DNA from: Alphaproteobacteria bacterium
GTDB taxonomy: Bacteria; Pseudomonadota; Alphaproteobacteria; Micavibrionales; Micavibrionaceae
Direction of reading: 5' to 3'
DNA length: 64,000 nucleotides
Assembly (NCBI GenBank): GCA_013215815.1
Contig: JABSQP010000010.1
Span: 1-64,000 of the forward strand
In this document: positions 30,429 through 41,523 of the stretch, in pieces
How the letters are laid out: each line of letters opens with the position of its first letter
Position numbering within the stretch: position 1 is the first letter of the stretch
The notes under the pieces: generated by a model
What the model saw: the letters and a program-made list of their open reading frames with translations, nothing else
Told to the model about the DNA's origin: nothing
The model's database searches: none
Translations under genes and position numbers: made by a program

Positions 30429-31046
30429 TTAACTTAAACTGGGGTTGTAAGAAGTAGCAGAGCCTAGCTTGTGTGGATCGATAGACATTAAGGCTGCAGA
30501 GCCCGGGGCTTTAAAAAGTAAAGAGAAGTCATAGGAGGCGCCAACTTGGGCGGGTACGATTTGAAAGCCGTACACGGCTGCCACGTGCAGTTTATCTGCG
30601 CCTAATTTGTTGACCGACCTTGTTGATTCACTCCATACAGGACGGATATCACGTGTGTACCCTTTTTTATCGGTGGCTTGTGCGTAGACAAACCGTGTGT
30701 TTTTGTTAAATTCATCAGCATCAGAAGATGAACCAAAGTCTGGTTTAGGTAGTCTCACAAAAATCGGAAGTGTGAAATCAACAAGATGGCCTTCATTATC
30801 ATAATTTGGATGTGTTGTTATTTTTGCTAAAAGACGCGTACAGTCATCCTGATTTGTGAGATCAAAACAGATATCCTTTAATGATCGAGGTGGCCTATCA
30901 CCAAATTGAACAGGAACGTTTTGTCCAAAAGAGCGTAATATCTCGTTAAATCGGTACGCCACAAGCCAGCCACCATTTCGAGCTCTTGGAATCGTAAGGA
31001 TTTCCGAAGCATCTTGGTGAGTAGTCGTTAAATTATCATGCGGCAT
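30429..31046 (-). CDS. Hypothetical protein
   Basis: 205-aa ORF, co-oriented with 29337-30368; no family recognised. Confidence 0.55.
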   Translation of the reverse strand: MPHDNLTTTHQDASEILTIPRARNGGWLVAYRFNEILRSFGQNVPVQFGDRPPRSLKDICFDLTNQDDCTRLLAKITTHPNYDNEGHLVDFTLPIFVRLPKPDFGSSSDADEFNKNTRFVYAQATDKKGYTRDIRPVWSESTRSVNKLGADKLHVAAVYGFQIVPAQVGASYDFSLLFKAPGSAALMSIDPHKLGSATSYNPSLS

Positions 31047-31112
31047 AACAACCTCTTATTTGAGGGCTACAATAACCAATTTAAATTATTATGTCCATTA
31101 AATGTTATTAAA

Positions 31113-31685
31113 CTATCTATTACGCCTTAAATACACGTACAGCGCACCGCCACCACCGTGCTTTGGCTGCGCCTGAACGTACCTTAACACATGATAGGAC
31201 ATAGGGGGAGTACTGAGCCATTGAGGCACTCGTGTCTTTAAAACACCACTTGTCGGTGTTAACCAATCATCCCCTGTTTTTCCTGTATTGCCCTTCCCAG
31301 TAATAATAAGTAAGCACCGCTTATGTTGTTTAGCCGCTGTTAAAACCGCATTTTCAACCGCGCTGTGCGCTTGAGATTGATTTAAGCCATGTAAATCGAG
31401 CGTTCCCTCAATCGGAATTTTTCCCTTTTTAAGCTTTTCTTCCGTTCTTTTATCAAGTTGATGAAAAATCGCCTGCTGTTTTTTTACTGATTTCTCCACT
31501 TCGGGTACAACGCGCTCAACAATAGTTGGAACTTTATCTGTTGCTTTACGTCCAATTAGGGCTTCTTCTTCCTTTTCCCAATCTTGGTTTCTTATTGGCT
31601 CAATATCTCTGGTGAAACTCTTCCAAAGCAAAAAATCTTCTAATTCTTTATCACTGTCCTGTGCCATAATGATTCTGTTTAACAC
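31113..31685 (-). CDS. Smr/MutS2 C-terminal domain protein
   Basis: GTLDLHGLNQSQAHSAVENAVLTAAKQHKRCLLIITGKG...PKHGGGGALYVYLRR. Confidence 0.92.
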   Translation of the reverse strand: MLNRIIMAQDSDKELEDFLLWKSFTRDIEPIRNQDWEKEEEALIGRKATDKVPTIVERVVPEVEKSVKKQQAIFHQLDKRTEEKLKKGKIPIEGTLDLHGLNQSQAHSAVENAVLTAAKQHKRCLLIITGKGNTGKTGDDWLTPTSGVLKTRVPQWLSTPPMSYHVLRYVQAQPKHGGGGALYVYLRRNR

Positions 31686-31725
31686 TTTTTGTTTTTTTCT
31701 TCAAAATTAAGGCATACTTATAACC

Positions 31726-32484
31726 ATGATAAAACGAAATATCTGTCTTTTTTTAAGTACGTTATGTTTTTCAGTATCTATGCCACAAGCATGGGCGCAA
31801 TCAACGTTTCGTGCATCTTCGGCAGATGACGTTGCGATGATTTTTTATAAGACAGGCAACTCAGTTCCAAATTTTACAAAATGGGTCGAAAGAACAGAAG
31901 AGTTTAATCATACGCCTTGGGCACTTAGAGAGAAAAAATTACAATCTGAAAAACTCAAGTTGCTAAAAGAGTATCAAGAAATTGATCTCACAAAAGATTT
32001 AATCCACGTCAAAATACCGATCGAAATATCCCTTGAAAAGCAAATGCATGAAGAAAAGGAATTTCATATTCTAGCTTTAAAGTTCAAAGGTGCAGAAAAT
32101 ATAGATTACTTTCCATACAGTTTTTCTGGACAGCATATCGCAGTTATCCCTACAAACTTAAAGGACTTTCGGAAGACCATAATATCTGAGGAAAAATATA
32201 ATAGCCTAAGCGCACTATTAGAAAAAACAGACAAGGCAAGTTTTAATTCCCTACTTGAATTACAAGCCTATGAGGCAGATTTAACACAACCGCATGATTT
32301 AGATGGTATATACCAGTGGATATTAAAAACAAAAATTGCAATCTTTACTATAGCGGATTCTCGAAACAATATTGTCTGGGAAAAGATGGAATCTTGGTAT
32401 ATCTCTCCAACAACACACACCTTAAACGATTTATATCAAGGGCAGTATGAAGAAGAGTTGGAATATATTAATACTCAACAATAA
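31726..32484 (+). CDS. Hypothetical secreted protein
   Basis: Signal peptide MIKRNICLFLSTLCFSVSMPQAWAQ; no family recognised. Confidence 0.65.
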   Translation: MIKRNICLFLSTLCFSVSMPQAWAQSTFRASSADDVAMIFYKTGNSVPNFTKWVERTEEFNHTPWALREKKLQSEKLKLLKEYQEIDLTKDLIHVKIPIEISLEKQMHEEKEFHILALKFKGAENIDYFPYSFSGQHIAVIPTNLKDFRKTIISEEKYNSLSALLEKTDKASFNSLLELQAYEADLTQPHDLDGIYQWILKTKIAIFTIADSRNNIVWEKMESWYISPTTHTLNDLYQGQYEEELEYINTQQ

Positions 32485-32558
32485 CCTGCAACATTTGGTA
32501 AAAAACATATTTTACGGTACAGTCTTTATAGCTAATTTAATAGCGAGGAGGCTGCTAC

Positions 32559-33140
32559 GTGTTTTCTTCTCTTGGGCCGTTATTCAAAACTGTCTTTCGC
32601 CAGGCGGAAGAGACTGATACACGTCAGGCAATCAGACGTGAAGAGAAGGAACAAGGCCAAAAACAAAGAGAACAAGAAGAAGACAATCGCATCAGCATTG
32701 ATCTTTGGGAAGATAAATCCAGTGTATCAGTCGAAGCCCTTCAGTCATTTCTGATTACATTTATTAAAGGCGGCACATACACAAACACCCCTGAAACAAG
32801 CAACAAGCCAAACCAATCGGTATCACAAGAAACAGGCTCAAAGCCTGTCATAGAAAAGAAGCAAGCGCAAACAACTGTTGCTCAGCGTGCAGCTTCAGCT
32901 TATGAAGCCATGAACGCCAAAACTGCCCCGCAAAAACCTGTAAATGAAGGGGATTCATCAAAAATCCCCGATGCCGATCGAATTCAATCAGCAGAAGCAC
33001 GGCAAATTTATAAATTAATCGATGATTTAGAATCTTTAAAAGAACGCGGCGTCGCCGAAATCTTCATAGAACCGGCAGATAGCTTCGTTGAAAGCCTGGC
33101 TATTGCTATTGCATCTAAAAAAAGACGTCTTGGTATCTAA
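32559..33140 (+). CDS. Hypothetical protein
   Basis: GTG start; Glu/Gln/Lys-rich 193-aa ORF with gaggag upstream. Confidence 0.6.
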   Translation: MFSSLGPLFKTVFRQAEETDTRQAIRREEKEQGQKQREQEEDNRISIDLWEDKSSVSVEALQSFLITFIKGGTYTNTPETSNKPNQSVSQETGSKPVIEKKQAQTTVAQRAASAYEAMNAKTAPQKPVNEGDSSKIPDADRIQSAEARQIYKLIDDLESLKERGVAEIFIEPADSFVESLAIAIASKKRRLGI

Positions 33141-33763
33141 GCCAACACAAGACGATAGCCATCATTCTCAGTTATTAAAATCTTAGGATTGGTAGGATCT
33201 GCTTCTATTTTCTTACGAAGCCGATATATATGCGTCTCAAGCGTATGTGTTTCCAAATCTGGCGCATAATTCCAGATTTTATGAAGCAACTCGTCTTTTC
33301 CTACAGGCAATTCCCCCGAATTTGATAAAAACACTAAAATATCACGCTCTTTTTCAGTTAATATGATTGAAGTTTCATCTTCTTTGGATATTAATAAAAA
33401 TTCAATTGGTCTGAACTTAAACCCTTGAATCGTAATCTCTTTTTCTAATTCGGGGACAGCTTTGTAATTAATAGCACTATCACAATGAAGGATAAAATCA
33501 CTAGGCTTTATCGGCAGATTAACGACACCTATTTTCTTACCCTCATTGTTTATCAGAACCAAGCCGGCGTTTTGACCAGAATTGTCAGAGATGTGTACGC
33601 TTATGCTATCAATGCTATCTTTTTCTACAACATTTTCTGATCCATAGCCTGCAGACACGGCAGAAATGACCGCATTTTTAAGAATATTATCTGATATTGA
33701 TATAGAAAACATATAGGCGAAAATTACCCCATTATCCTCCAAAGCACAATATATACCCAGCAT
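33137..33763 (-). CDS. OmpR/PhoB-type winged-helix regulator with degenerate N-terminal domain
   Basis: [72 protein letters not shown] is a clear OmpR-type wHTH; the N-terminal approximately 120 aa lack canonical receiver motifs. Confidence 0.85.
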   Translation of the reverse strand: MLGIYCALEDNGVIFAYMFSISISDNILKNAVISAVSAGYGSENVVEKDSIDSISVHISDNSGQNAGLVLINNEGKKIGVVNLPIKPSDFILHCDSAINYKAVPELEKEITIQGFKFRPIEFLLISKEDETSIILTEKERDILVFLSNSGELPVGKDELLHKIWNYAPDLETHTLETHIYRLRKKIEADPTNPKILITENDGYRLVLA

Positions 33764-33851
33764 CCTATATGTTCATCCAGCCATAACCCCATGATTTTAA
33801 ATGTTTTTATAGTTGGCATTATTTTTGCAATTTTATGGCAAGGAGAAAAAA

Positions 33852-34640
33852 ATGGTTCAATATATCGATTTTCATGAACGTACAGCTTCGGCGCAACAAG
33901 ACAGCGTCAAAAGCGTACAGGCGTGGAAAACAAAAAAAACGGCCAGTGATTTTCCTATTCAAGATCAGAGCACCTCATCATCCTCATTCAAACAATTAGT
34001 AGAAGCGCCTAATTATGAAGCAAGAACAGCTATAGCGCCCATTGGAGATGAAGCAGTCAGACGTGATGGGAAAGAGCCTTACGAATTTCACGACGTTATT
34101 GATATTGTAAACCCTCTCCAACATTTACCAGTCATCAATATACTTTACCGCGGCATCACAGGTGATGAAATCAAACCTGCTTCACAAATCATCGGCGGAG
34201 GCATTTATGGCGGGCCAGTCGGCGCTGTTTCAGGAACAGTCAATGCAATTGCACAGGTTCAGACAGGAAAAGATGTCGCAGGCAATGTCTTAGCTATGGC
34301 AGGATTAGATGCATCGAGCGAGAATGTATTACCTGATGATCCAGAGACACGTTTAAATGCAGTTGCTGGCGCTTTTGAAGAAACATCGACAGAATTACCG
34401 GGCACAGCTCTCGCTTTTGTAAACTTATCCGAAACAGGCCGTCACTACACAAAGGTTAATGTAGCAGAGGGACGTACAGCAGGAAGTATGTACACAAAAC
34501 GATATAACGTGAATAGTTACGATCCACACAAAAGAACTGAATCTGGAGGGACTGAAATCAATCTCGATACCTCTCTGCCAAAACGTGAAAAAATGACAGA
34601 AGTGAGCCTTTCAGAAATGCCGCCATCAAGAGAACTTTAA
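33852..34640 (+). CDS. Hypothetical protein
   Basis: ATG at 33852 with aaggag RBS; central Gly/Ala-rich segment (IIGGGIYGGPVGAVSGTVNAIAQVQTGKDVAGNVLAMAG). Confidence 0.65.
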   Translation: MVQYIDFHERTASAQQDSVKSVQAWKTKKTASDFPIQDQSTSSSSFKQLVEAPNYEARTAIAPIGDEAVRRDGKEPYEFHDVIDIVNPLQHLPVINILYRGITGDEIKPASQIIGGGIYGGPVGAVSGTVNAIAQVQTGKDVAGNVLAMAGLDASSENVLPDDPETRLNAVAGAFEETSTELPGTALAFVNLSETGRHYTKVNVAEGRTAGSMYTKRYNVNSYDPHKRTESGGTEINLDTSLPKREKMTEVSLSEMPPSREL

Positions 34641-34641
34641 A

Positions 34642-35322
34642 TTACTGCTCACGCGCACCAAAAATACCCGTACCAATGCGAACATATGTTGCCCCGATAG
34701 CCACAGCTTTGTCCCAATCTGCGCTCATACCCATGCTTATTTCTTTTAAAGAATATTGATCTGCCAGCTTTTTTAAAAAGGCAAAGTGCAGAGCAGGGGG
34801 TTCATTAACTGGTGGAATACACATTAAACCAACAATATTTAAATCCTGCTCACGACAAAATTGGATAAAACTATCAAGTTCATTTGGCGCTATTCCTGCT
34901 TTTTGCGGTTCATTACCTGTATTGACCTGAATAAAACACGGTAAAGTGCGACCCTGTTTTTTCATCTCTTTCGATAGGGCGATTGCTAACTTTTCACGAT
35001 CAAGCGTTTCTATCACATCAAATAGAGCAACGGCTTCTTTAACTTTATTCGTTTGAAGGGGGCCAATGAGGTGTAGTTTTAAATCATCATACTGATCTCT
35101 ATACCCAGCCCAATGTTCGGTTGCCTCTTGTACACGATTTTCACCAAATAAACGGTGCCCACTCTCTAACGCCTGCTTAATTTTTACATCAGGTTGGCGC
35201 TTACTCACTGCAACGATCTTCACATCGTCAGAATTACGTTCATGTAAATGAATTTTTTTTTGCAATTTAAGATGAACAGATTTTAAATTTTCAGATACTT
35301 GTGACATGATCTCAATATACAC
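34642..35322 (-). CDS. YggS family pyridoxal-phosphate homeostasis protein
   Basis: VKIVAVSKRQPDVKIKQALESGHRLFGENRVQEA, LIGPLQTNKVKEAV, SMGMSADWDKAVAIGATYVRIGTGIFG. Confidence 0.95.
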   Translation of the reverse strand: MYIEIMSQVSENLKSVHLKLQKKIHLHERNSDDVKIVAVSKRQPDVKIKQALESGHRLFGENRVQEATEHWAGYRDQYDDLKLHLIGPLQTNKVKEAVALFDVIETLDREKLAIALSKEMKKQGRTLPCFIQVNTGNEPQKAGIAPNELDSFIQFCREQDLNIVGLMCIPPVNEPPALHFAFLKKLADQYSLKEISMGMSADWDKAVAIGATYVRIGTGIFGAREQ

Positions 35323-35326
35323 AAAA

Positions 35327-35353
35327 AAAGGGGCGCTATAAAAGCGCCCCTTT
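35327..35353 (-). terminator. Rho-independent terminator of the porin gene
   Basis: AAAGGGGCGCT-5 nt-AGCGCCCCTTT hairpin followed on the minus strand by T7. Confidence 0.85.
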
Positions 35354-35378
35354 AAAATTCTTATGGTTAAATCAACAA

Positions 35379-36479
35379 TTAGAAGTTGATTTGAACACCA
35401 CCCATTACAGATGTTGCATCAACATCTGTCGCAGCATCATGCTCAACGTGTGAGATAGAACCGCGGAATGTTAGACCAGGACCAGCTGTGTAGATAACAC
35501 CACCTGTGTAACGGTCTGTTTCTAGTGATGCTGTGTCATCTTCTTGATCGAAGTAAGAAGCACCAAACTTGAATGGGCCTGTGGTGTAGTCAGCACCGAT
35601 AACAAGAGTTTCAACATCAGATGATGCCGCAGCCCCTGTATCTTCTTCTGTGTAAACAGCACCAAGACCGAATGCACCGATATCTAGGTCAAGACCAACG
35701 TTCCACTGATCTGCATCATCTAGAGCGCTTTCGTCTTCATTTTCAACCATAGAGTAACCAGCACCGAATGCGAAACCAACATTGTTGAATACGCCTTCGT
35801 AACGACCAGCGATGTCATATGCTGAACCAGCTGTGTCTGTTGCATCATCAGTACCAAAACCAACAAGAGCGTTAGCATCTGTTGCAGCTACGTCAGGAGT
35901 GTAAGACGCACCAACTTGGAAACCGTTGAAGTTAGGTGACAAGTAAGTGATTTTGTCTGAGTAACCTGAAAGGTCTTGATCGTAGTCGAAACCTTCTGGG
36001 TTAGATGCATCAGGCTGTGCAACACCAGCAACACCGATACCAAGACCAGCAGCTGTGTAGTTTACAGGCTGAACGTACTGACGGATACCGTCAATGTTTG
36101 AGTCAGCTGAAGGAGCAGCAACCTGCAATAGGTACGCAGCACCATCTTCAGAACCAACGTTTACACGACCCCATGTACCTGACATGTAGATGTATGATTC
36201 TTCAACTGTGTTACCATCATCACCAGCGTCCATTTCAGTTTCGATTTGGAAACCAAAAGTTAGACCGTTATCAAGAGTAGATTCACCGTTGAAGTGAAGC
36301 TCTGTCTCACGAAGCATATCGAAGTTACGCTCGTCAGTACCAGCTGTTGTATCTTGATCTAGGTAACCAACGTAGTTTTTAGAGTGACCACCGATTGTTA
36401 GTTCCATTTGCGCCATAGCAGGAGCCGAAGCGAAAACCAAACCAGCAACCGCAGCACTAGCTAGAAGTGTCTTTTTCAT
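35379..36479 (-). CDS. Gram-negative porin
   Basis: Signal peptide MKKTLLASAAVAGLVFASAPAMAQ, MELTIGGHSKNYVGYLDQ..., C-terminal ...VMGGVQINF. Confidence 0.9.
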   Translation of the reverse strand: MKKTLLASAAVAGLVFASAPAMAQMELTIGGHSKNYVGYLDQDTTAGTDERNFDMLRETELHFNGESTLDNGLTFGFQIETEMDAGDDGNTVEESYIYMSGTWGRVNVGSEDGAAYLLQVAAPSADSNIDGIRQYVQPVNYTAAGLGIGVAGVAQPDASNPEGFDYDQDLSGYSDKITYLSPNFNGFQVGASYTPDVAATDANALVGFGTDDATDTAGSAYDIAGRYEGVFNNVGFAFGAGYSMVENEDESALDDADQWNVGLDLDIGAFGLGAVYTEEDTGAAASSDVETLVIGADYTTGPFKFGASYFDQEDDTASLETDRYTGGVIYTAGPGLTFRGSISHVEHDAATDVDATSVMGGVQINF

Positions 36480-36769
36480 TGTATTCCTCCAATTGAATAG
36501 TACTTCAGTTTGTTAACTTGAAGGATGTTCAGGATGAACATCATCAAGGTGCCATCAGTTGATAGCGCCCCAAGTAAGCCTGTATTTCGTGAATCCGTCA
36601 ACGCAATATTTGCAAAAAAATCACATTTTCTGAAAATCTGTGATATTTTTACCACAACAGCAATTTCATACAAAAATATATGCAAATCGCACTATTCCTA
36701 TAAAAACTGAGGCTTGAGCCGCATCGCTGTCCGTGATAATCAGATTATGAATTATAGGAGATACCATCT

Positions 36770-37327
36770 ATGTCACATATATATAAGACTCGTTTTTTAA
36801 CTATGCTAGCCTTATCCAGCGCCCTTATTCTAGGTGCTTGCGGGGAGAATAAGTTAAAAGGAGAGGCAAAATACCCATCCGGCCTAGATCGTACAACGAC
36901 AGGCAATGATATCTATGGTGAGAAAGAAAGCATCTTCGGAAGAGAAGGTCTTGGTATTTTTGGTGGTAAAAAGGATGAGGAGGCTAATGATGGCTCCACA
37001 GGAATCGGTGTAAACAGCTTCTTATGGCGCGCAGCACTAGACACTGTGTCATTTATGCCTCTAGCAAGTGCAGATCCATTTGGCGGCGTCATTATTACGG
37101 ATTGGTACTCTTCGGAAGAAAAACCAAATGAACGCTTTAAAGTGAATGTGTTTATTCTGGATAAACAGCTTGTATCCAGCGGTATTAAGGTCAAAGTCTT
37201 TAAACAGACTGCTACGCGTTCAGGCTGGAAAGATGTTTCTGTGACCAAAGAAACTGCAACACAAATGGAAGATGCTATTCTAACAAGAGCAAGACAGCTC
37301 CGTGTCGCAAAGCTACAAGACAACTAA
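36770..37327 (+). CDS. DUF3576-type lipoprotein
   Basis: Lipobox LILGACG; DGSTGIGVNSFLWRAALDTVSFMPLASADPFGGVIITDWYS; directly upstream of leuS. Confidence 0.85.
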   Translation: MSHIYKTRFLTMLALSSALILGACGENKLKGEAKYPSGLDRTTTGNDIYGEKESIFGREGLGIFGGKKDEEANDGSTGIGVNSFLWRAALDTVSFMPLASADPFGGVIITDWYSSEEKPNERFKVNVFILDKQLVSSGIKVKVFKQTATRSGWKDVSVTKETATQMEDAILTRARQLRVAKLQDN

Positions 37328-37356
37328 AAAACAATACTTATATATAAGAGAAGAAA

Positions 37357-39918
37357 ATGAGTGAGCGGTATAATATTAAAGAAACCGAGAAGAAGTGGCG
37401 TGACATTTGGGCAGAGCGCAAAAGCTTTGAAGTAACAGAGGACACTTCAAAGCCAAAAAGCTATGTTCTGGCAATGTTACCTTACCCTTCAGGGCGCATT
37501 CACGTTGGGCACGTACGTAATTACACGCTTTCTGATGTTGTAGCGCGCTATAAAAAAGCCAAAGGTTTCAATGTCTTAAACCCAATGGGATGGGACGCGC
37601 TTGGCCTTCCAGCGGAAAATGCCGCTATGGAACGTGGTACACATCCGAAAGACTGGACGTATGAGAATATCGCGCAAATGAAAGCACAGCTGCTTTCAAT
37701 GGGTCTTGCTATTGATTGGAGCAGGGAAGTCGCAACGTGTGATCCTGACTATTATAAGCATGAACAGAAGATGTTCCTCGACTTTTATAAGAAGGGCTTG
37801 GCATACAGAAAAGAATCTGTTGTTAACTGGGATCCTATCGATAACACCGTTCTTGCAAACGAGCAGGTTGTTGATGGTAAGGGATGGCGTACTGGCGCGC
37901 CCGTAGAGCGCCGTAAAATGTCCCAGTGGTTCTTTAAGATTACAAAATACGCTGATGAGCTTCTACAAGGTATCGAAACGCTCGATCGTTGGCCTGACAA
38001 AGTGCGTACAATGCAGCATAACTGGATCGGTAAATCTCAAGGGATGAACGCTTCATTCCCGATTAACGGCACAGATGAAAAACTTGATATTTATACAACA
38101 CGCCCTGATACATTTTACGGCGCAAGCTTCTTTGCGATGGCCGCGGATCACCCGCTTGCAAAGAAACTAGCTGGTGACAAGGAAGGTTTCGATGCTTTCA
38201 TTCAAGAATGCCAATCAGTAGGGACTTCAGAAGAAGCTATCGAAAAAGCGGATAAGCTTGGCTTTGATACAGGTTATACAGTAACAAACCCATTTACTGG
38301 CGAAGAACTACCTTTATTTGTAGCAAACTTCATCCTTATGGATTACGGGACTGGCGCAATCTTTGGCTGTCCAGCGCATGACAATCGCGACCATGAATTT
38401 GCAAAGAAGTATGGACTAAAAATCGTTCAAGTTGTTGAAAGCCCAGAAGGGACACCAGACGTACAGGACGAACCTTATATCGGCCCTGGAAAAATCATCA
38501 ACTCTGAAGACTTCAATGGCATGGAAGTTGATGAAGCCAAAGCCGCCGTTATTACGGCTTTAGAAGAAAAAGACATGGGTGAAGGTGCAACTGTTTACCG
38601 TCTCCGCGATTGGGGCGTTTCTCGTCAACGCTATTGGGGCTGCCCAGTGCCAGTCGTTTATCGCGAAAGCGATGGTGCCTGTATCCCCGTTCCAGATGAT
38701 CAACTTCCGGTTGAACTACCATACGATATTAACTATGACGAGCCAGGCAACCCGCTTGATCGCCACCCAACATGGAAATATACAACCTGCCCAGAGACAG
38801 GTGAGCCAGCAATCCGCGAGACAGATACATGCGACACATTCTTTGAAAGTAGCTGGTACTTCTTACGCTATCTTGATCCGAAGAACGAAGAACGCGGTTT
38901 CTCAGATGAGAAGTCAGGCTACTGGATGCCTGTTGATCAATATATTGGTGGTGTCGAGCATGCTGTTTTACACCTTCTCTACTCACGTTTCTTTACGCGC
39001 GCACTGAAAGATTGTGGCTATGAAGTGCCTGATGAACCTTTTGCGGGCCTCTTTACACAAGGCATGGTGACACACGCCACTTTCGAAGATGCCGATGGTA
39101 ATTGGTGTTTCCCTGCTGAAGTAGAGCAACGTGACGGTAACTGGGTTAAGATCTCTGATGGTGCACCTGTTAAACAGGGTGCAATCACGAAGATGTCAAA
39201 ATCCAAGAAAAACGTTGTCGATCCTGAAGATATTTTAGACGCGTACGGCGCCGATGCAGCGCGTTTGTTTATTCTTTCTGATAGCCCGCCAGAGCGCGAT
39301 TTAGAATGGACAGAAGGTGGTATTGAAGGCGCATGGCGTTTTGTAAACAAGCTGCACCGCTCTTTGACAGATATTCTCGGTAATTTGCCGGACAAAGACA
39401 CAACCCAACCTTCAAAATTTTCTGAAAACGCGAAGAAACTTCGCTCTCAAACTCATCAAGCCATAGCAGGCGTTGCGGATGATATTGAAGCCTTCCACAT
39501 GAATAAGGCCGTTGCCCGTATTCGTGAGCTATCGAATGCCCTCAGTGGCTTTAAAGCAAAAGATGAGGCTGATTATTGGGCGCAACGTGAAGGGTATGAG
39601 GCCCTTATTTGCCTGATTAACCCAGTTATGCCTCACCTCGCCGAAGAGCTTTGGGAACAAATGGGTCACGACACGATTTTAGCTGAAACACAATGGCCAA
39701 AGCATGATGAAGCATTGCTCGCCAATGACACTGTCACAATAGGCGTACAGGTTAACGGTAAAGTTCGCGCAACGATCACCATGGATTCAGACGCTTCCAA
39801 AGATGACTACGAAAAGGTAGCATTAGAGCAGGATGGTGTTCAAAAAGCGCTGGAAGGTAAGTCAGTGAAGAAAATGATTGTCGTTCCTGGCCGTATTGTA
39901 AATGTAGTGGCTGGTTAG
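37357..39918 (+). CDS. leuS: Leucyl-tRNA synthetase
   Basis: [50 protein letters not shown]. Confidence 0.98.
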   Translation: MSERYNIKETEKKWRDIWAERKSFEVTEDTSKPKSYVLAMLPYPSGRIHVGHVRNYTLSDVVARYKKAKGFNVLNPMGWDALGLPAENAAMERGTHPKDWTYENIAQMKAQLLSMGLAIDWSREVATCDPDYYKHEQKMFLDFYKKGLAYRKESVVNWDPIDNTVLANEQVVDGKGWRTGAPVERRKMSQWFFKITKYADELLQGIETLDRWPDKVRTMQHNWIGKSQGMNASFPINGTDEKLDIYTTRPDTFYGASFFAMAADHPLAKKLAGDKEGFDAFIQECQSVGTSEEAIEKADKLGFDTGYTVTNPFTGEELPLFVANFILMDYGTGAIFGCPAHDNRDHEFAKKYGLKIVQVVESPEGTPDVQDEPYIGPGKIINSEDFNGMEVDEAKAAVITALEEKDMGEGATVYRLRDWGVSRQRYWGCPVPVVYRESDGACIPVPDDQLPVELPYDINYDEPGNPLDRHPTWKYTTCPETGEPAIRETDTCDTFFESSWYFLRYLDPKNEERGFSDEKSGYWMPVDQYIGGVEHAVLHLLYSRFFTRALKDCGYEVPDEPFAGLFTQGMVTHATFEDADGNWCFPAEVEQRDGNWVKISDGAPVKQGAITKMSKSKKNVVDPEDILDAYGADAARLFILSDSPPERDLEWTEGGIEGAWRFVNKLHRSLTDILGNLPDKDTTQPSKFSENAKKLRSQTHQAIAGVADDIEAFHMNKAVARIRELSNALSGFKAKDEADYWAQREGYEALICLINPVMPHLAEELWEQMGHDTILAETQWPKHDEALLANDTVTIGVQVNGKVRATITMDSDASKDDYEKVALEQDGVQKALEGKSVKKMIVVPGRIVNVVAG

Positions 39919-39920
39919 AT

Positions 39921-40943
39921 TTAAGCTGCTACTAAATGAGGGGCTATTTCTCTAAAACGACTAGCTGATACCTCGGCACCTAGCTGTCGAGCTTCTGTTA
40001 TAGGTGTAATAGCCTTCTCAGCTCTATCAAAGAGAAAGCTGTTTTGTACTTCTCGTTTATCCGCCTCCTCTGAAATATCTTTTGGAGATATAAAATTATC
40101 CAAATCAGCGTCTACCCACACCTCTGGCATTTGACAATCATCACCATAACCTGCTCTTAAATGAGACATCGTACCTGAACGTTTCGAACGATTTGCCCAT
40201 ACTGATCTCATGTATTCATCAGCTTCTAAATCATCACCCATAGGCAAATCACAAAATACTCGTTCACAGGTCTCAACCATTACAGGCATGGCGTTAAAAG
40301 GCACTGATGTAACATCATAGTTAATAATTCCATTCACTCTCATCAAAAGTGCCTTCGCTAGTATGCCCTCAACAAATTCCTGATTAGGGTTTGTAAGGTA
40401 TACGAGTGACGCTCTTCTATTTCGATTGTTTAAAACACGAAGCAAGCGATCAATGTAATTTGTAACACTCCCATAGGCATTAACATGCCCTACCACAAAC
40501 GCTTTATCTCCTTTTTGAAATTCTGATAAGTCTCTGGCAACAATACCTGTGTGGTTAACTCTGACTTTACTAAGAAAGTATTTGTGCACAATCCTGCTAT
40601 CTGCAATTAGATTTTGAAAAACCGTATTTAGATTTCTTGTATGAACAGCTCTTTGCTTAGCCCTGTTCCAATTACCAAATATCTCTGCCTTTACATTTGT
40701 TTCGCCTCGGTTAGGACTATCCAAGCCGCAAGCTACTCTCAGAAGAAAAGCATAGGCGTCTGCCCCTTCATAAATTTCCTCAGAGCCATTTTGGGGAAAG
40801 TTTGCAATTTCATCTTTAGTCCCAACCCAAACTTGCCGCGCACAACTCTCGGCTTGTAAAGCCGAATTGCTTTTCCGCCATGCCCTCTGCATTTGGGTCA
40901 TAGTATAAGATCTAAAATTAACGACTGCTAAATCATGAAACAT
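39921..40943 (-). CDS. Divergent glutamyl-tRNA reductase (HemA/GluTR)-like protein
   Basis: AYAFLLRVACGLDSPNRGETNVKAEIFGNWNRAKQ...LNTVFQNLIADSRIVHKYF parallels GluTR '[27 protein letters not shown]..sq...L.rmFQksf.vaKrVRteT'; ESCARQVWV parallels STCNRTELY. Confidence 0.65.
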   Translation of the reverse strand: MFHDLAVVNFRSYTMTQMQRAWRKSNSALQAESCARQVWVGTKDEIANFPQNGSEEIYEGADAYAFLLRVACGLDSPNRGETNVKAEIFGNWNRAKQRAVHTRNLNTVFQNLIADSRIVHKYFLSKVRVNHTGIVARDLSEFQKGDKAFVVGHVNAYGSVTNYIDRLLRVLNNRNRRASLVYLTNPNQEFVEGILAKALLMRVNGIINYDVTSVPFNAMPVMVETCERVFCDLPMGDDLEADEYMRSVWANRSKRSGTMSHLRAGYGDDCQMPEVWVDADLDNFISPKDISEEADKREVQNSFLFDRAEKAITPITEARQLGAEVSASRFREIAPHLVAA

Positions 40944-41019
40944 AGCTATTTTAACATTCCTCTTTTCACAAACACAAAAATGGTTAGAGTAAAAAATAAA
41001 TAATATAACTTGAGTTATT

Positions 41020-41523
41020 ATGTCAATAAATAAATTATTTCTTATTTCTGTTCTAGCACTTTCAGCTTGCGGGTTCTCTCCCGTTTACGGGACATACAGT
41101 GACAGCGCATCAAAGACAGAAACAAGCAACGTACTATCTCAAGTCCGTATTGCACCACTCCCAGATAGAGAAGGCCAATACCTAAGAAACGCGCTCATTG
41201 ATCGCTTCTATAAGAAGGGTTACCCCTCATCGCCTAGTTATCAGCTCAATATCGGGACGCTCAATGAAAAGAAAACCGCGTTCGATATTACGGTCGAGTC
41301 CGAAGCGACGCGCTATCAACTCAAAATCTCGACCTCACTTAACCTTGTTGATCTAAAAACAGGAGAAAGCGTTCTAAAACGTTCTCTTAATGCCGTTAGT
41401 AGTTACAACGTCCTCGAAAGTGAGTTCGCAACACGTGTGTCTGAGCAAAATGCACGTGAAGCAATCTTGAATGATCTTGCGCGTCAGATTGAGCAACATA
41501 TTGCCCTCTACTTAAATCGATAA
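41020..41523 (+). CDS. lptE: LPS-assembly lipoprotein LptE
   Basis: Lipobox LALSACGFSPVYG; position between leuS and holA. Confidence 0.88.
   Translation: MSINKLFLISVLALSACGFSPVYGTYSDSASKTETSNVLSQVRIAPLPDREGQYLRNALIDRFYKKGYPSSPSYQLNIGTLNEKKTAFDITVESEATRYQLKISTSLNLVDLKTGESVLKRSLNAVSSYNVLESEFATRVSEQNAREAILNDLARQIEQHIALYLNR

Noticed and set aside
36005-36280. Plus-strand 91-aa ORF rich in Gln/His
   Set aside because: Antisense to the porin gene; composition is explained by the complementary codons.
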